Part shown: positions 1 through 6,461 of the stretch, piece after piece | Numbering within the stretch: the first letter of the stretch is position 1 | Layout of the letters: every line of letters starts with the position of its first letter | Assembly (NCBI GenBank): GCA_946480675.1 | Contig: CAMLKS010000035.1 | Span: 1-12,179 of the forward strand | From: an uncultured Bacteroidota bacterium | Lineage (GTDB): Bacteria; Bacteroidota; Bacteroidia; Chitinophagales; Chitinophagaceae | Direction of reading: 5' to 3' | Length of the DNA: 12,179 nt | The notes under the pieces: model-generated | The model's input: the letters and a program-made list of their open reading frames with translations, nothing else | Told to the model about the DNA's origin: nothing | Database searches by the model: none | Translations under genes and position numbers: made by a program

Positions 1-307
1 TTAACAGGGTGTGTTCAGAAACAAAATGCCAGTGAGTAAAATGTTGTGTTTTGTTGTGTTTTTTCTGCTTTTTTATTTTCTCATTGATAAGATGTTTTCA
101 GGTAATCTTGTTACTATTATTAATAACAAATATACTAAATTTTATTGTTTTTATTAATCTTGAATTAAATCAGTTGCTATGCAGTGCTTTACAATCCTGA
201 CACATCCGTGACACATGGTTTTATTTCGGCATGTTTTTTGGCATACCGTCTTTGAAGCGTTAACCTTCTGTTTACAACCAAATTGATAAAAACCAAAAAA
301 CTACCTT
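1..307. other. Gene-free AT-rich leader region
   Basis: No open frame here has a convincing start, composition or family signature on either strand; the minus strand is broken by stops. The sequence is AT-rich with T-runs near 45-80. An 8-base direct repeat, TGACACAT, occurs twice ten bases apart (199-206 and 209-216). A one-mismatch version of the Bacteroidota -7 element (TAATCTTG, 155-162) is present but has no matching -33 element, so I do not call a promoter. The region probably holds the upstream control sequences of the lipoprotein gene that starts at 308. Confidence 0.5.
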
Positions 308-1276
308 ATGAAAAAGCTTTATGTTTCAGCAGGCGCTCTGCTGCTGATAGGAGGATTAATAACGGCGTGCAATAAAAATTCAGACCCCATAACGCCTATA
401 GATAATGGCGGAGTTTACGCATCGCTGGATGCCGTATATAGCAGCCTTGAAGTGAAAGGACAGAAAGTAACGATGGATGCGGCAACGGGTGGCTCTTTCA
501 GGGGCACCAGCGGCAGCCGTTATACTTTTCAACCCAATAGTTTCCGTACGAAGAGTGGTGCTATGGTGACGGGCAATGTGGAGATAGAAGTACGGGAACT
601 GCAAAAACCATCAGACATGATATTCTCGAAAGTGCTGCCGGTGAGCAATGGGCAGCCGCTGATATCGGGTGGCGAGGTGCAGGTAACCATCCGGCAAAAC
701 GGGCAGGAACTGCTGCTGGCCGATGGTATGACCTATAGTGTGCAACTGCCGCAGTTTGGCGCTAATAATACAGGTATGGACCTGTTTCTTGGCGCACCGA
801 AAGCAGAAGACCCTGTGAACGTAGTAAACTGGCAGCAAGTGCGTAAAGACAGCACCGGCGGTGGCCAGGGTGGCGGTATACCCATAGGTGGCATTGTGCA
901 TAATGGTGATACCATCACGCTTTTCAGCGATAGTGTGGGCTGGGCCAATGCAGACAGGTTCCTTACCAATCCGAATTACCAAACTTTTACTGTGAATATT
1001 ACCGGGGCAAACATCACCAACAGCAACCAAGTGACAGCCTATGCACTATACGACAACTACAATGGTGTATGGCCGATGATGAGCATAAGCAACAGTGGTG
1101 TGATAAGCGAAAACCACGTGCCTGATATCCCTATGCACTTTGTAGTGATAGCCATTGTAAACGGCAGGTTTTATGGCGGCATTACCAGTGTAACACCCGC
1201 CAATGGAAATACCTACACCGTAGCCCTTGCCGAAACCGACCCCAATGCATTTAAGATAAGGATAGACGGATTATAG
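308..1276 (+). CDS. Lipoprotein with Bacteroidota-type beta-rich N-terminal domain, function unknown
   Basis: The 322-residue product begins with a lipoprotein signal peptide: MKK, a hydrophobic stretch to residue 20, and a lipobox (LITAC) with the lipidated Cys at residue 21. It should be anchored in the outer or inner membrane facing the periplasm or outside. Residues about 52-150 contain a glycine- and beta-rich segment (GGSF, then SGSRYTFQPNSF, then VTGNVEIEVRE, then a second GGEV stretch). This resembles a domain common in Bacteroidota surface lipoproteins, in which a ZU5-like sandwich precedes less conserved modules; that likeness is from memory and tentative. A Gly-rich linker (GGGQGGG, about residues 184-190) separates it from a C-terminal beta-rich part. 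The start is fixed by the signal peptide. The gene stands alone and ends before a strong terminator. No enzymatic motif is seen. Confidence 0.85.
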   Translation: MKKLYVSAGALLLIGGLITACNKNSDPITPIDNGGVYASLDAVYSSLEVKGQKVTMDAATGGSFRGTSGSRYTFQPNSFRTKSGAMVTGNVEIEVRELQKPSDMIFSKVLPVSNGQPLISGGEVQVTIRQNGQELLLADGMTYSVQLPQFGANNTGMDLFLGAPKAEDPVNVVNWQQVRKDSTGGGQGGGIPIGGIVHNGDTITLFSDSVGWANADRFLTNPNYQTFTVNITGANITNSNQVTAYALYDNYNGVWPMMSISNSGVISENHVPDIPMHFVVIAIVNGRFYGGITSVTPANGNTYTVALAETDPNAFKIRIDGL

Positions 1277-1300
1277 AGCGGTTGTTTTGTTTATATGGTA

Positions 1301-1327
1301 AAGCCCCTGCAATGGCAGGGGCTTTTG
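1301..1327 (+). terminator. Rho-independent terminator after the 322-residue lipoprotein gene
   Basis: A perfect 10-base-pair stem (AAGCCCCTGC at 1301-1310 with GCAGGGGCTT at 1315-1324) closes an AATG loop. It is G+C-rich and ends in a short T-run, 24 bases after the stop codon. Confidence 0.85.
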
Positions 1328-1364
1328 AGTTATGATGATGTATAAGCGATGTATGTGCAGGAAC

Positions 1365-1408
1365 CCGGTTGAAAGTGAGCAGCACCGTTACTGCTCACTT
1401 TTAACCGG
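1365..1408. repeat. Long imperfect inverted repeat (18-bp stem)
   Basis: Bases 1365-1382 pair with 1391-1408 over 18 positions around an 8-base loop. The only non-Watson-Crick position is a G-T pair in the plus-strand RNA. It lies between two convergent genes, just past the stop of the acetyltransferase at 1418. A terminator or transcript-stabilising role for the minus-strand gene is possible, but no T-run follows the stem on either strand. The inner AAAGTGAGCAG/CTGCTCACTTT part is an uninterrupted 11-bp stem. Confidence 0.7.
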
Positions 1409-1417
1409 CTGGGGTGG

Positions 1418-1918
1418 TTATGAAATGCTTTTGCGCATTACATAATCGTTCAGGATGAAACCTTTGCCGATTTCGATGTCTTCGCTTTTCACGATATCGA
1501 ACCCCATTTTTTCATAAAACCTTACAGCCGGGTTGTTACGGTTCACATTCAGTTCCATAACAGTTTTACCGGCTTCTGCCAAAGCCTGTTCCACAGCGTT
1601 TATCAGCATGCGGCCATAGCCCTGTCCCTGTGCTTCGGGCAGGCAATACAGCTTGTGCACTTTAATAACGCTTTCATCGTCAGGCAATGCAGCATACGCA
1701 GCAAACCCCTTTGGTTCACCATCTTCGGTAAGCAGCAGGTAAGTCTGCTCTCCGTCGGCGATTTGCTGTTCAATTTTGTCGAGCTCGTAAATACTATCGA
1801 GCATGTACCTTATATGCCCCGGTGAAATAATTGGCATATAGGTGGGCCACCATATTGTTTCCGCGAGTACACGGATGATGGCTGCATCATCGGGGGTTGC
1901 TAGGTGTATCGCTATCAT
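1418..1918 (-). CDS. GNAT-family N-acetyltransferase
   Basis: The product (166 residues) is a Gcn5-related acetyltransferase, transferring acetyl from acetyl-CoA to an amine on an unidentified small molecule or protein in the cytoplasm. The acetyl-CoA-binding motif A is visible as VHKLYCLPEAQGQGYG at residues about 87-102, with the QxxGxG pyrophosphate loop. Motif B follows as NVNRNNPAVRFYEKMGF (about 124-140), the usual GNAT ending. The N-terminal IHLATPDDAAIIRVL is also typical. The frame stays open upstream to 1996, but those extra 26 residues (rich in Asn, Lys and Tyr) look like untranslated leader; the start at 1918 puts the family's usual N-terminus at residue 1. It diverges from the small lipoprotein gene. 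Its substrate cannot be told from sequence. Confidence 0.9.
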   Translation of the reverse strand: MIAIHLATPDDAAIIRVLAETIWWPTYMPIISPGHIRYMLDSIYELDKIEQQIADGEQTYLLLTEDGEPKGFAAYAALPDDESVIKVHKLYCLPEAQGQGYGRMLINAVEQALAEAGKTVMELNVNRNNPAVRFYEKMGFDIVKSEDIEIGKGFILNDYVMRKSIS

Positions 1919-2001
1919 ATTGCAATTATAGTATTTTAGTTTGAGATTAATATTTGGGCAGGCATTGCTTTTTTCCCTGCCTGTTAGTAAATTCACACAT
2001 C

Positions 2002-2172
2002 ATGAAGAAGTTGATCATTTTAGCGGGTGCTTTGATCGCCCTTTCAGCAATAATGGAATCTTGCGGCTCACCAAATAAAATACCGCGTCCGCAGCGCCAT
2101 CCACGTCCGCCAAAACCAATGGCAATGGTAACACCAGCTACTGCACCGGCAGCGGTTACAGTGGTGGGCTAG
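2002..2172 (+). CDS. Small proline-rich lipoprotein (56 aa)
   Basis: A very short gene encoding a lipoprotein-type signal peptide (MKK, a hydrophobic core to about residue 17, then MESC with Cys21) and a mature tail of only 36 residues, rich in Pro, Arg and Ala (PRPQRHPRPPKP). The lipobox is relaxed, with Glu at -2 and Ser at -1, so lipidation is likely rather than certain. The frame is open to 1954 upstream, but the signal peptide fixes the start at 2002. The signal resembles that of the larger lipoprotein at 308 (both MKKL, then AGAL). A good terminator follows 31 bases after the stop, which supports a real transcribed gene. No function is known to me; small basic Pro-rich lipoproteins are common orphan genes in Bacteroidota. 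Confidence 0.7.
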   Translation: MKKLIILAGALIALSAIMESCGSPNKIPRPQRHPRPPKPMAMVTPATAPAAVTVVG

Positions 2173-2203
2173 TTCCGCTCCATTACACACATATTTAACA
2201 ATT

Positions 2204-2231
2204 CCCGGCCCTACGCCGGGCTTTTGTGTTT
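2204..2231 (+). terminator. Terminator after the small lipoprotein gene
   Basis: CCCGGC (2204-2209) pairs perfectly with GCCGGG (2215-2220) around a 5-base loop, followed by CTTTTGTGTTTT. The hairpin and T-rich tail have the normal form for termination of the plus-strand gene ending at 2172. Confidence 0.8.
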
Positions 2232-2288
2232 TAACCCCAGGTGATATTATAACCCGTAATAACGGGAAATATTGTGCCGGTAAATGCA

Positions 2289-2316
2289 TATAGGGCACAC
2301 ATGTGTATGCCCTATA
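2289..2316. repeat. Inverted repeat in intergenic region
   Basis: TATAGGGCA (2289-2297) is the exact reverse complement of TGCCCTATA (2308-2316). The 10 bases between them include a self-complementary CACATGTG, so the structure could extend almost to a closed hairpin with a two-base bulge. It lies beyond the stop of the possible 65-residue minus-strand gene and has no T-run on either side. It could be an operator-like site or an extragenic palindrome. A smaller hairpin (CCCGT-AATA-ACGGG, 2253-2266) sits just to its left. Confidence 0.6.
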
Positions 2317-2354
2317 GCGGAATTAAACTGATTATACTGCTCTTGATGAAGGTA

Positions 2355-2552
2355 TCAGGAAGCTACTTTTTGCATTTCTGTGCCTTGCATGATGGGCACA
2401 ATTTCGCACACCTGGTTCATGCCGGCTTTCCCCAAATTGTAGGCTTCCTGTATGGCTTGTTGTAGCTCGGCATACAGTCCGTTGCCATGCAGCGGGCAGG
2501 CAATTTTCAGAAAAGCATTGTCTACCAGTTGTTTGAGGATGTTATCTTTCAT
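2355..2552 (-). CDS. Possible small protein (65 aa), unknown function
   Basis: The frame from the Met at 2552 encodes 65 residues that look helical and soluble: MKDNILKQLVDNAFLKIA, a CPLHGNG turn, then AELQQAIQEAYNLGKAG and a short hydrophobic tail with a second Cys. There is no signal peptide. The frame stays open upstream to 2684, but that part runs through the terminator of the yceI-like gene, so the internal start is preferred. Support is composition (amphipathic helical pattern, balanced residues) and lack of a competing gene on the other strand. No promoter match, ribosome site or family is recognised. It could be a real orphan gene or a chance frame; I put it near even odds. Confidence 0.45.
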   Translation of the reverse strand: MKDNILKQLVDNAFLKIACPLHGNGLYAELQQAIQEAYNLGKAGMNQVCEIVPIMQGTEMQKVAS

Positions 2553-2633
2553 ATTGCCGGTTTTAGTTTGTGGATAATGGGCAGATAGTTTAAATACCGT
2601 GCCATATGATGCGTGAACGACCATTATGTGAAT

Positions 2634-2666
2634 AAAAAAAGAAAAACGGCCCGGATACCCGGACCG
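2634..2666 (-). terminator. Terminator of the YceI-family gene
   Basis: Read on the minus strand, an 8-bp stem (CGGTCCGG with CCGGGCCG, one G-T pair; plus positions 2659-2666 and 2647-2654) with a 4-base loop is followed by TTTTTCTTTTTTT (plus positions 2634-2646). It starts 30 bases past the stop codon at 2697. Confidence 0.85.
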
Positions 2667-2696
2667 CTTACTAATAAACCCCACTATGCAAAAGTC

Positions 2697-3284
2697 TTAA
2701 CCTTTCTGTTGTGCGAATTCCACCCTGATTTCCATTTCCACCTCATCGCCTACTACTGCGCCGCCAGCTTCTGTCATGGCGCCCCATTTCAGCCCGAAAT
2801 CTTTACGGTTTATTTTGCCTGTAGCCTTAAAACCTGCCTTTATATTACCCCAAGGGTCTTTTACAGTACCACCATATACTACAGCGAATTTTACTTTCTT
2901 CGTTACATCGCGGATGGTCAGGTTGCCTTCCAGCGCATATTTATTGCCAGATACTTTTTTGAAAGAAGTGCTGGTAAACTTCATTTTAGGATATTTCTCC
3001 GCATTGAAGAAGTCATCGCTCTTCAGGTGCGCGTCGCGTTTTTCCTCATCAGTATTGATGCTGTTCACATCTACAGTAAAGTTGATGGTTGCATTATTGA
3101 AATCGGCAGTTGGTGCATTTACACTACCGTCGAATATTTTGAACGTACCATCTACCTCAGAAATAACAAGGTGCTGCACATTGAACTTAACCGAAGAGTG
3201 GCTGCGGTCCAGGTTCCATTTGCCTTGCGCAAAAGATGTAACAGACGCCAGTGCTAAGGCCGAAAGGAAAACTAATTTTTTCAT
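2697..3284 (-). CDS. Secreted YceI-family protein
   Basis: The 195-residue product has a Sec signal peptide (MKKLVFLSALALASVTSFA, cleavage likely before Gln20) and a complete YceI domain. Recognisable parts are WNLDRSHSSVKF (23-34), the SEVDGTFKIFDG stretch (42-53), the conserved KRDAHLKSDDFFNAEKYP (82-99), LTIRDVTKKV (122-131) and the final EMEIRVEF strand. YceI proteins form a lipocalin-like barrel that binds isoprenoid or fatty lipids; the E. coli protein is base-induced and periplasmic. The ligand here is unknown. The frame is open to 3350, but the extra residues precede an obvious signal peptide and overlap the promoter, so 3284 is the start. It is a single-gene unit with its own promoter and terminator, diverging from the RimJ-like gene. 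Confidence 0.95.
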   Translation of the reverse strand: MKKLVFLSALALASVTSFAQGKWNLDRSHSSVKFNVQHLVISEVDGTFKIFDGSVNAPTADFNNATINFTVDVNSINTDEEKRDAHLKSDDFFNAEKYPKMKFTSTSFKKVSGNKYALEGNLTIRDVTKKVKFAVVYGGTVKDPWGNIKAGFKATGKINRKDFGLKWGAMTEAGGAVVGDEVEMEIRVEFAQQKG

Positions 3285-3318
3285 ACTGTCTTTGTTTTTA
3301 TAATTGATGTTTGCACAA

Positions 3319-3351
3319 CAAATGTACGTACATGTATTTTCAAAAACCAAA
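3319..3351 (-). promoter_or_regulatory. Bacteroidota-type promoter of the YceI-family gene
   Basis: On the minus strand TTTG (plus 3348-3351) is followed after 21 bases by TACATTTG (plus 3319-3326). Both are perfect matches to the -33 and -7 consensus of the Bacteroidota primary sigma factor, with normal spacing. The -7 box ends 34 bases before the start codon at 3284. Confidence 0.8.
3322..3333. promoter_or_regulatory. Perfect 12-bp palindrome overlapping the yceI -7 element (possible operator)
   Basis: ATGTACGTACAT is a perfect 12-base palindrome whose left half lies inside the -7 box (3319-3326) and whose right half lies in the spacer. A protein dimer bound there would block RNA polymerase, so it could be an operator. 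It may also be chance in an AT-rich region; no second copy was noticed in the window. Confidence 0.4.
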
Positions 3352-3407
3352 TAATTTTCATTTATATAGCTATGTACGCGTTAAATAATACCAGATATTT
3401 GCCCGCT

Positions 3408-3968
3408 ATGGAACATGCACCAGTGATAATAGAAACCGAACGGATGCGCCTGCAACTGCTGACGCCGGAGTATTACAACCATCTTTTTACTACCTACACC
3501 GATGCCGAGATAATGGCACGACTGGGCTGGCGCAGCGTGAAAGACTATGAAACAGAAAAGGGGAAATACCTGAAAGGCATGACCACCCATCACATCAGCT
3601 TTCGCAATTTCCTGATGATAGATAAGATAACGGGGTGGGCCATAGGGCGCATCGGCTATCATACCTGGTTGGCAAAGCACAACCGGGCTGAAATAGGCTA
3701 TGCCATGCACGATGACTATAATAAAGGTAAAGGCTACATGACCGAGGCCATGGCAGCGGTGCTGAAATACGGATTTGAAGAGATGAACCTGCACCGGGTA
3801 GAGGCAATGATAGGCCCATCGAATGTGCCATCCATCAGGCTGGTGCAGCGCTTTGGTTTTGTGCAGGAAGGTATATTGCGCGGGCATTACCTGGTGGATG
3901 GTGAATACCAGGATTCGGTATGCTGGGGACTGCTGCGAAATGAGTATGAAGGGCCGGAACGCAAATAA
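3408..3968 (+). CDS. RimJ/RimL-type GNAT acetyltransferase
   Basis: The product (186 residues from this start) is an acetyltransferase of the RimJ/RimL branch, whose studied members acetylate N-termini of ribosomal proteins, and in other cases antibiotics or polyamines. Hallmarks are ETERMRLQLL near the N-terminus, EIGYAMHDDYNKGKGYMTEAM (acetyl-CoA loop NKGKGY) at about residues 95-115, and NLHRVEAMIGPSNVPSIRLVQRFGFVQEGILR, the strongest signature of the branch. An upstream ATG at 3372 is in frame and would add 12 residues; I prefer 3408 because relatives usually start about 8 residues before ETER, but neither start has a clear ribosome site. It is 98 bases ahead of the acyl-CoA dehydrogenase, with no terminator between. 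The substrate is unknown. Confidence 0.9.
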   Translation: MEHAPVIIETERMRLQLLTPEYYNHLFTTYTDAEIMARLGWRSVKDYETEKGKYLKGMTTHHISFRNFLMIDKITGWAIGRIGYHTWLAKHNRAEIGYAMHDDYNKGKGYMTEAMAAVLKYGFEEMNLHRVEAMIGPSNVPSIRLVQRFGFVQEGILRGHYLVDGEYQDSVCWGLLRNEYEGPERK

Positions 3969-4019
3969 CTGATGTGGGCATTTTCTGCGGGAAGGCTATA
4001 TTAATCAACAATTTTCATG

Positions 4020-4027
4020 TAGGTTTG
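4020..4027 (+). promoter_or_regulatory. Possible -7 element of the acyl-CoA dehydrogenase gene
   Basis: TAGGTTTG matches the TAnnTTTG consensus exactly and lies 39 bases before the start codon at 4067. No TTTG is found at the right distance upstream, so this is half a promoter and could be chance. If real, it lets the dehydrogenase be transcribed apart from the acetyltransferase upstream. Confidence 0.4.
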
Positions 4028-4066
4028 CAGCACATTTTCCACAAACAACTGCATATTTTTTAGAAT

Positions 4067-5209
4067 ATGAATTTTCAACTTACGGAAGAACAAAAATCGG
4101 TGCAACTGGCCGCACGCGATTTTGCAAAGAACAAATTGCTGCCAGGCGTTATAGAGCGCGACGAACACCAGAAGTTTCCTGCAGAACAGATAAAAGAACT
4201 GGGTGAACTGGGCTTTATGGGTATGATGGTAGATCCTAAATATGGTGGGTCGGGCATGGATACGGTATCGTATGTGCTGGCAATGGAAGAAATATCCAAG
4301 ATAGATGCTTCTGCTTCCGTATGTATGAGTGTAAACAACTCGCTGGTATGCTGGGGGCTTGAAAAATATGGCACCGAAGAGCAAAAGCAGGAGTACCTGA
4401 CCCAACTGGCCAGCGGCCAGAAGATAGGCGCCTTCCTGCTGAGCGAACCGGAAGCAGGCTCTGACGCTACATCTCAACGCACTACTGCGGAAGATATGGG
4501 CGACTACTACCTGTTGAATGGTACGAAGAACTGGATCACTAACGGTAGTACCGCATCTTACTACCTGGTAATAGCACAAACATATCCTGATAAAAAACAC
4601 AAAGGCATCAATGCCCTGATAGTACATAAAGACTGGCCGGGCGTAACCGTAGGCGCAAAAGAAAACAAACTGGGCATACGTGGCAGCGATACGCACACCA
4701 TCATGTTCCAGGATGTGAAAGTGCCAAAGGCCAACCGTATAGGCGACGATGGTTTTGGTTTCACCTTTGCCATGAAAGTATTGGCAGGTGGCCGCATAGG
4801 TATTGCTGCACAAGCGCTGGGTATTGCCAGTGGTGCTTATGAGCTGGCAGTGAAATATTCTAAAGAGCGTAAAGCATTTGGTACAGAAATATCAAATCAC
4901 CAGGCCATTGCCTTCAAACTGGCAGATATGGCTACGGCTATAGAAGGTGCAAGGCTGATGGTAATAAAATCGGCATGGACAAAAGACCAGGGAGAAGATT
5001 ATACCCTGAGTGCATCTATGGCTAAACTGTATGCATCTGAAATAGCACAGTGGGTAACCAATGAGGCGGTGCAGATACACGGCGGTTACGGTTATGTAAA
5101 AGACTTCCACGTAGAGCGCCTGCTGCGCGATGCGAAGATTACGCAGATATACGAAGGTACCAGCGAGGTGCAGAAGATAGTTATTAGCAGGACGATACTG
5201 AAAGACTAA
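4067..5209 (+). CDS. Acyl-CoA dehydrogenase (short-chain / butyryl-CoA type)
   Basis: A full-length (380 residues) FAD-dependent acyl-CoA dehydrogenase, which oxidises acyl-CoA to trans-2-enoyl-CoA in fatty-acid or branched-chain amino-acid breakdown, passing electrons to an electron-transfer flavoprotein. The helical N-terminal domain (1-120) begins with the typical FQLTEEQKSVQLAARDFA. Signature 1 is LLSEPEAGSDATS (124-136) in the beta domain; NGTKNWITNG (151-160) follows. Signature 2 is QIHGGYGY (336-343). The catalytic base is Glu363 in IYEGTSE, the position used by short- and medium-chain enzymes and not that of isovaleryl- or long-chain enzymes. All key residues are present, so it should be active. 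Chain length cannot be read from sequence; the overall pattern is closest to butyryl-CoA dehydrogenases. A perfect terminator follows. Confidence 0.96.
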   Translation: MNFQLTEEQKSVQLAARDFAKNKLLPGVIERDEHQKFPAEQIKELGELGFMGMMVDPKYGGSGMDTVSYVLAMEEISKIDASASVCMSVNNSLVCWGLEKYGTEEQKQEYLTQLASGQKIGAFLLSEPEAGSDATSQRTTAEDMGDYYLLNGTKNWITNGSTASYYLVIAQTYPDKKHKGINALIVHKDWPGVTVGAKENKLGIRGSDTHTIMFQDVKVPKANRIGDDGFGFTFAMKVLAGGRIGIAAQALGIASGAYELAVKYSKERKAFGTEISNHQAIAFKLADMATAIEGARLMVIKSAWTKDQGEDYTLSASMAKLYASEIAQWVTNEAVQIHGGYGYVKDFHVERLLRDAKITQIYEGTSEVQKIVISRTILKD

Positions 5210-5232
5210 GGTATTTATATAGTTATAGATAG

Positions 5233-5263
5233 AAAGGCCCGCAATTGCGGGCCTTTGCTTTTT
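5233..5263 (+). terminator. Terminator after the acyl-CoA dehydrogenase gene
   Basis: AAAGGCCCGCAA (5233-5244) is the exact reverse complement of TTGCGGGCCTTT (5245-5256), giving a 24-base perfect palindrome, followed by GCTTTTT. This is a strong hairpin 23 bases past the stop codon. Confidence 0.9.
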
Positions 5264-5278
5264 ACGTATCTTGATGAT

Positions 5279-6367
5279 ATGAACTTGCACCTGTTACTTA
5301 CCTGTCTTACCTTATTACTATATAGTAGTGCCACAGCCGCCGACTATACGCTTTATCATAAAGCTATCAATAAAGCAGAGCGGCAGATATTTGTTAGTAA
5401 TCAAATAGATTCCGGCATACAAACCTATCTCGCCACATTCAAGGCTTATGATTTCGTGTACCTGCAGGATTGTATAACCGCTATACAAATAGCACTGCAT
5501 GCCAAGAATGAAGTTGCATTCAAGGCATTTGTAGATAAGGCCACCCAGAACGGACTGATGCCAAGGCGCCTTGCTACATTCCGGTATATAGCCAGACATG
5601 CATACTACGCCAGACATAAGGGCTGGATAGACAGCGTATATAACATAAACAGGCCACAGTATGTAAAGCGTATCGATACTATGCTATTGAAGCAGGTAAC
5701 TTACCTGTATGCAAACGACCAGATGCAGAAGAACCAACGTAAAGATGGCAGTGAAACCATTTTGACAAATAACAGGCGATATAAGCTACATATTAATCAA
5801 ATTATTGGAGAACTAAAGCAGCTTACTTATGCAAAAGGTTTCCCTTCAGACAAGCTGATAGGTATTTACCAAAAAGATATCATGAAAGAGCTCGGGCTGA
5901 AATCGCCGGACCTTATCGACTATTACAACAATAATAAAGTAAGTAGTCCATACAAAATACATCAAGGGCAATTTGACCTGGAAGAGTGGATGTTTGCCTC
6001 TTCTTATCTGCCGGTCATTATGCACCACTATGATAATGCTTTCCTATTATTTGATACCAGCTATTACAAGCAGCAAATAGCCTTAGGAAATATTCATCCC
6101 AAAGATGTAGCGGCTATACACGATTTTGAATTTGACACAGGAAGCAAGCCGCCGGTACCCGCACAGGATGCTATGTATTTTGGCTTACACGACCGTTTGA
6201 TAGGAACCGGTGAAAGGATACCATTAAAAGTACCGGATAGCCAGGTAAACTATTGGCGTGCAAAGTATTCGATAGCACCGGTAGAGCAAGACAGGGCCAA
6301 ATGGGACTTTATGCGGCAGCATAAGATGTTCTTCGCCTTTGGCGCGATGAATGGCGACAGAATGTAA
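5279..6367 (+). CDS. Secreted protein of unknown function (possibly DUF6624-like C-terminal part)
   Basis: The 362-residue product has a signal peptide (MNLHLLLTCLTLLLYSSATAA, cleavage near residue 21) and no lipobox or later membrane segment, so it is probably periplasmic or secreted. Residues 22-150 look all-helical, with many Tyr and Ala. Residues about 172-310 hold HINQIIGELKQLTYAKGFP, then a His-rich spot (IMHHYDNAF), then GNIHPKDVAAIHDFEF and DAMYFGLHDR. The order (fresh-pairing helix, HxxD-like spot, Gly-x-x-x-Pro-x-Asp-x-Ala with a following Asp, Tyr-Phe-Gly) recalls DUF6624 proteins, but this is a weak pattern match from memory. An earlier ATG at 5255 lies inside the terminator hairpin, so 5279 is chosen. 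It looks more AT-rich than its neighbours. The next gene is 94 bases on, with no terminator between. Confidence 0.8.
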   Translation: MNLHLLLTCLTLLLYSSATAADYTLYHKAINKAERQIFVSNQIDSGIQTYLATFKAYDFVYLQDCITAIQIALHAKNEVAFKAFVDKATQNGLMPRRLATFRYIARHAYYARHKGWIDSVYNINRPQYVKRIDTMLLKQVTYLYANDQMQKNQRKDGSETILTNNRRYKLHINQIIGELKQLTYAKGFPSDKLIGIYQKDIMKELGLKSPDLIDYYNNNKVSSPYKIHQGQFDLEEWMFASSYLPVIMHHYDNAFLLFDTSYYKQQIALGNIHPKDVAAIHDFEFDTGSKPPVPAQDAMYFGLHDRLIGTGERIPLKVPDSQVNYWRAKYSIAPVEQDRAKWDFMRQHKMFFAFGAMNGDRM

Positions 6368-6461
6368 AAAGTGGGTAAAATGTGGACTATAAGGCTTAAA
6401 TGAGGGTTAAAATTCGATAAGAAGTGATGGCTATATGCCGCAGGTTCTTTATTTTTAGTAG

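Noticed and set aside
1..40. Possible insertion-sequence end (GGGTGTGTTCAGAAAC near the left edge)
   Set aside because: No matching inverted partner, target duplication or transposase is in the window; the resemblance is not enough to support a mobile element.
1949..1982. Hairpin GGCAGG/CCTGCC with a T-run in the loop, and the AATATTTG promoter-like box beside it
   Set aside because: The stem is only 6 bp with a 13-base loop, and the box has no -33 partner; neither is convincing as terminator or promoter.
1919..1996. N-terminal extension of the GNAT acetyltransferase
   Set aside because: The extra 26 residues do not resemble the family and occupy the leader shared with the divergent small lipoprotein gene.
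2613..3257. 214-codon plus-strand frame
   Set aside because: Antisense to the YceI gene and running through its terminator; aromatic- and Cys-rich composition typical of a shadow.
4001..4813. Long open frame (270 codons) on the minus strand
   Set aside because: It lies antisense to the acyl-CoA dehydrogenase, whose motifs are complete; the translated product is Cys/Tyr/His-rich with no domain, as expected of an opposite-strand shadow.
5254..5273. TTTG and TATCTTG ahead of the secreted-protein gene as a promoter
   Set aside because: The spacing is only 9 bases and the TTTG is part of the terminator hairpin.
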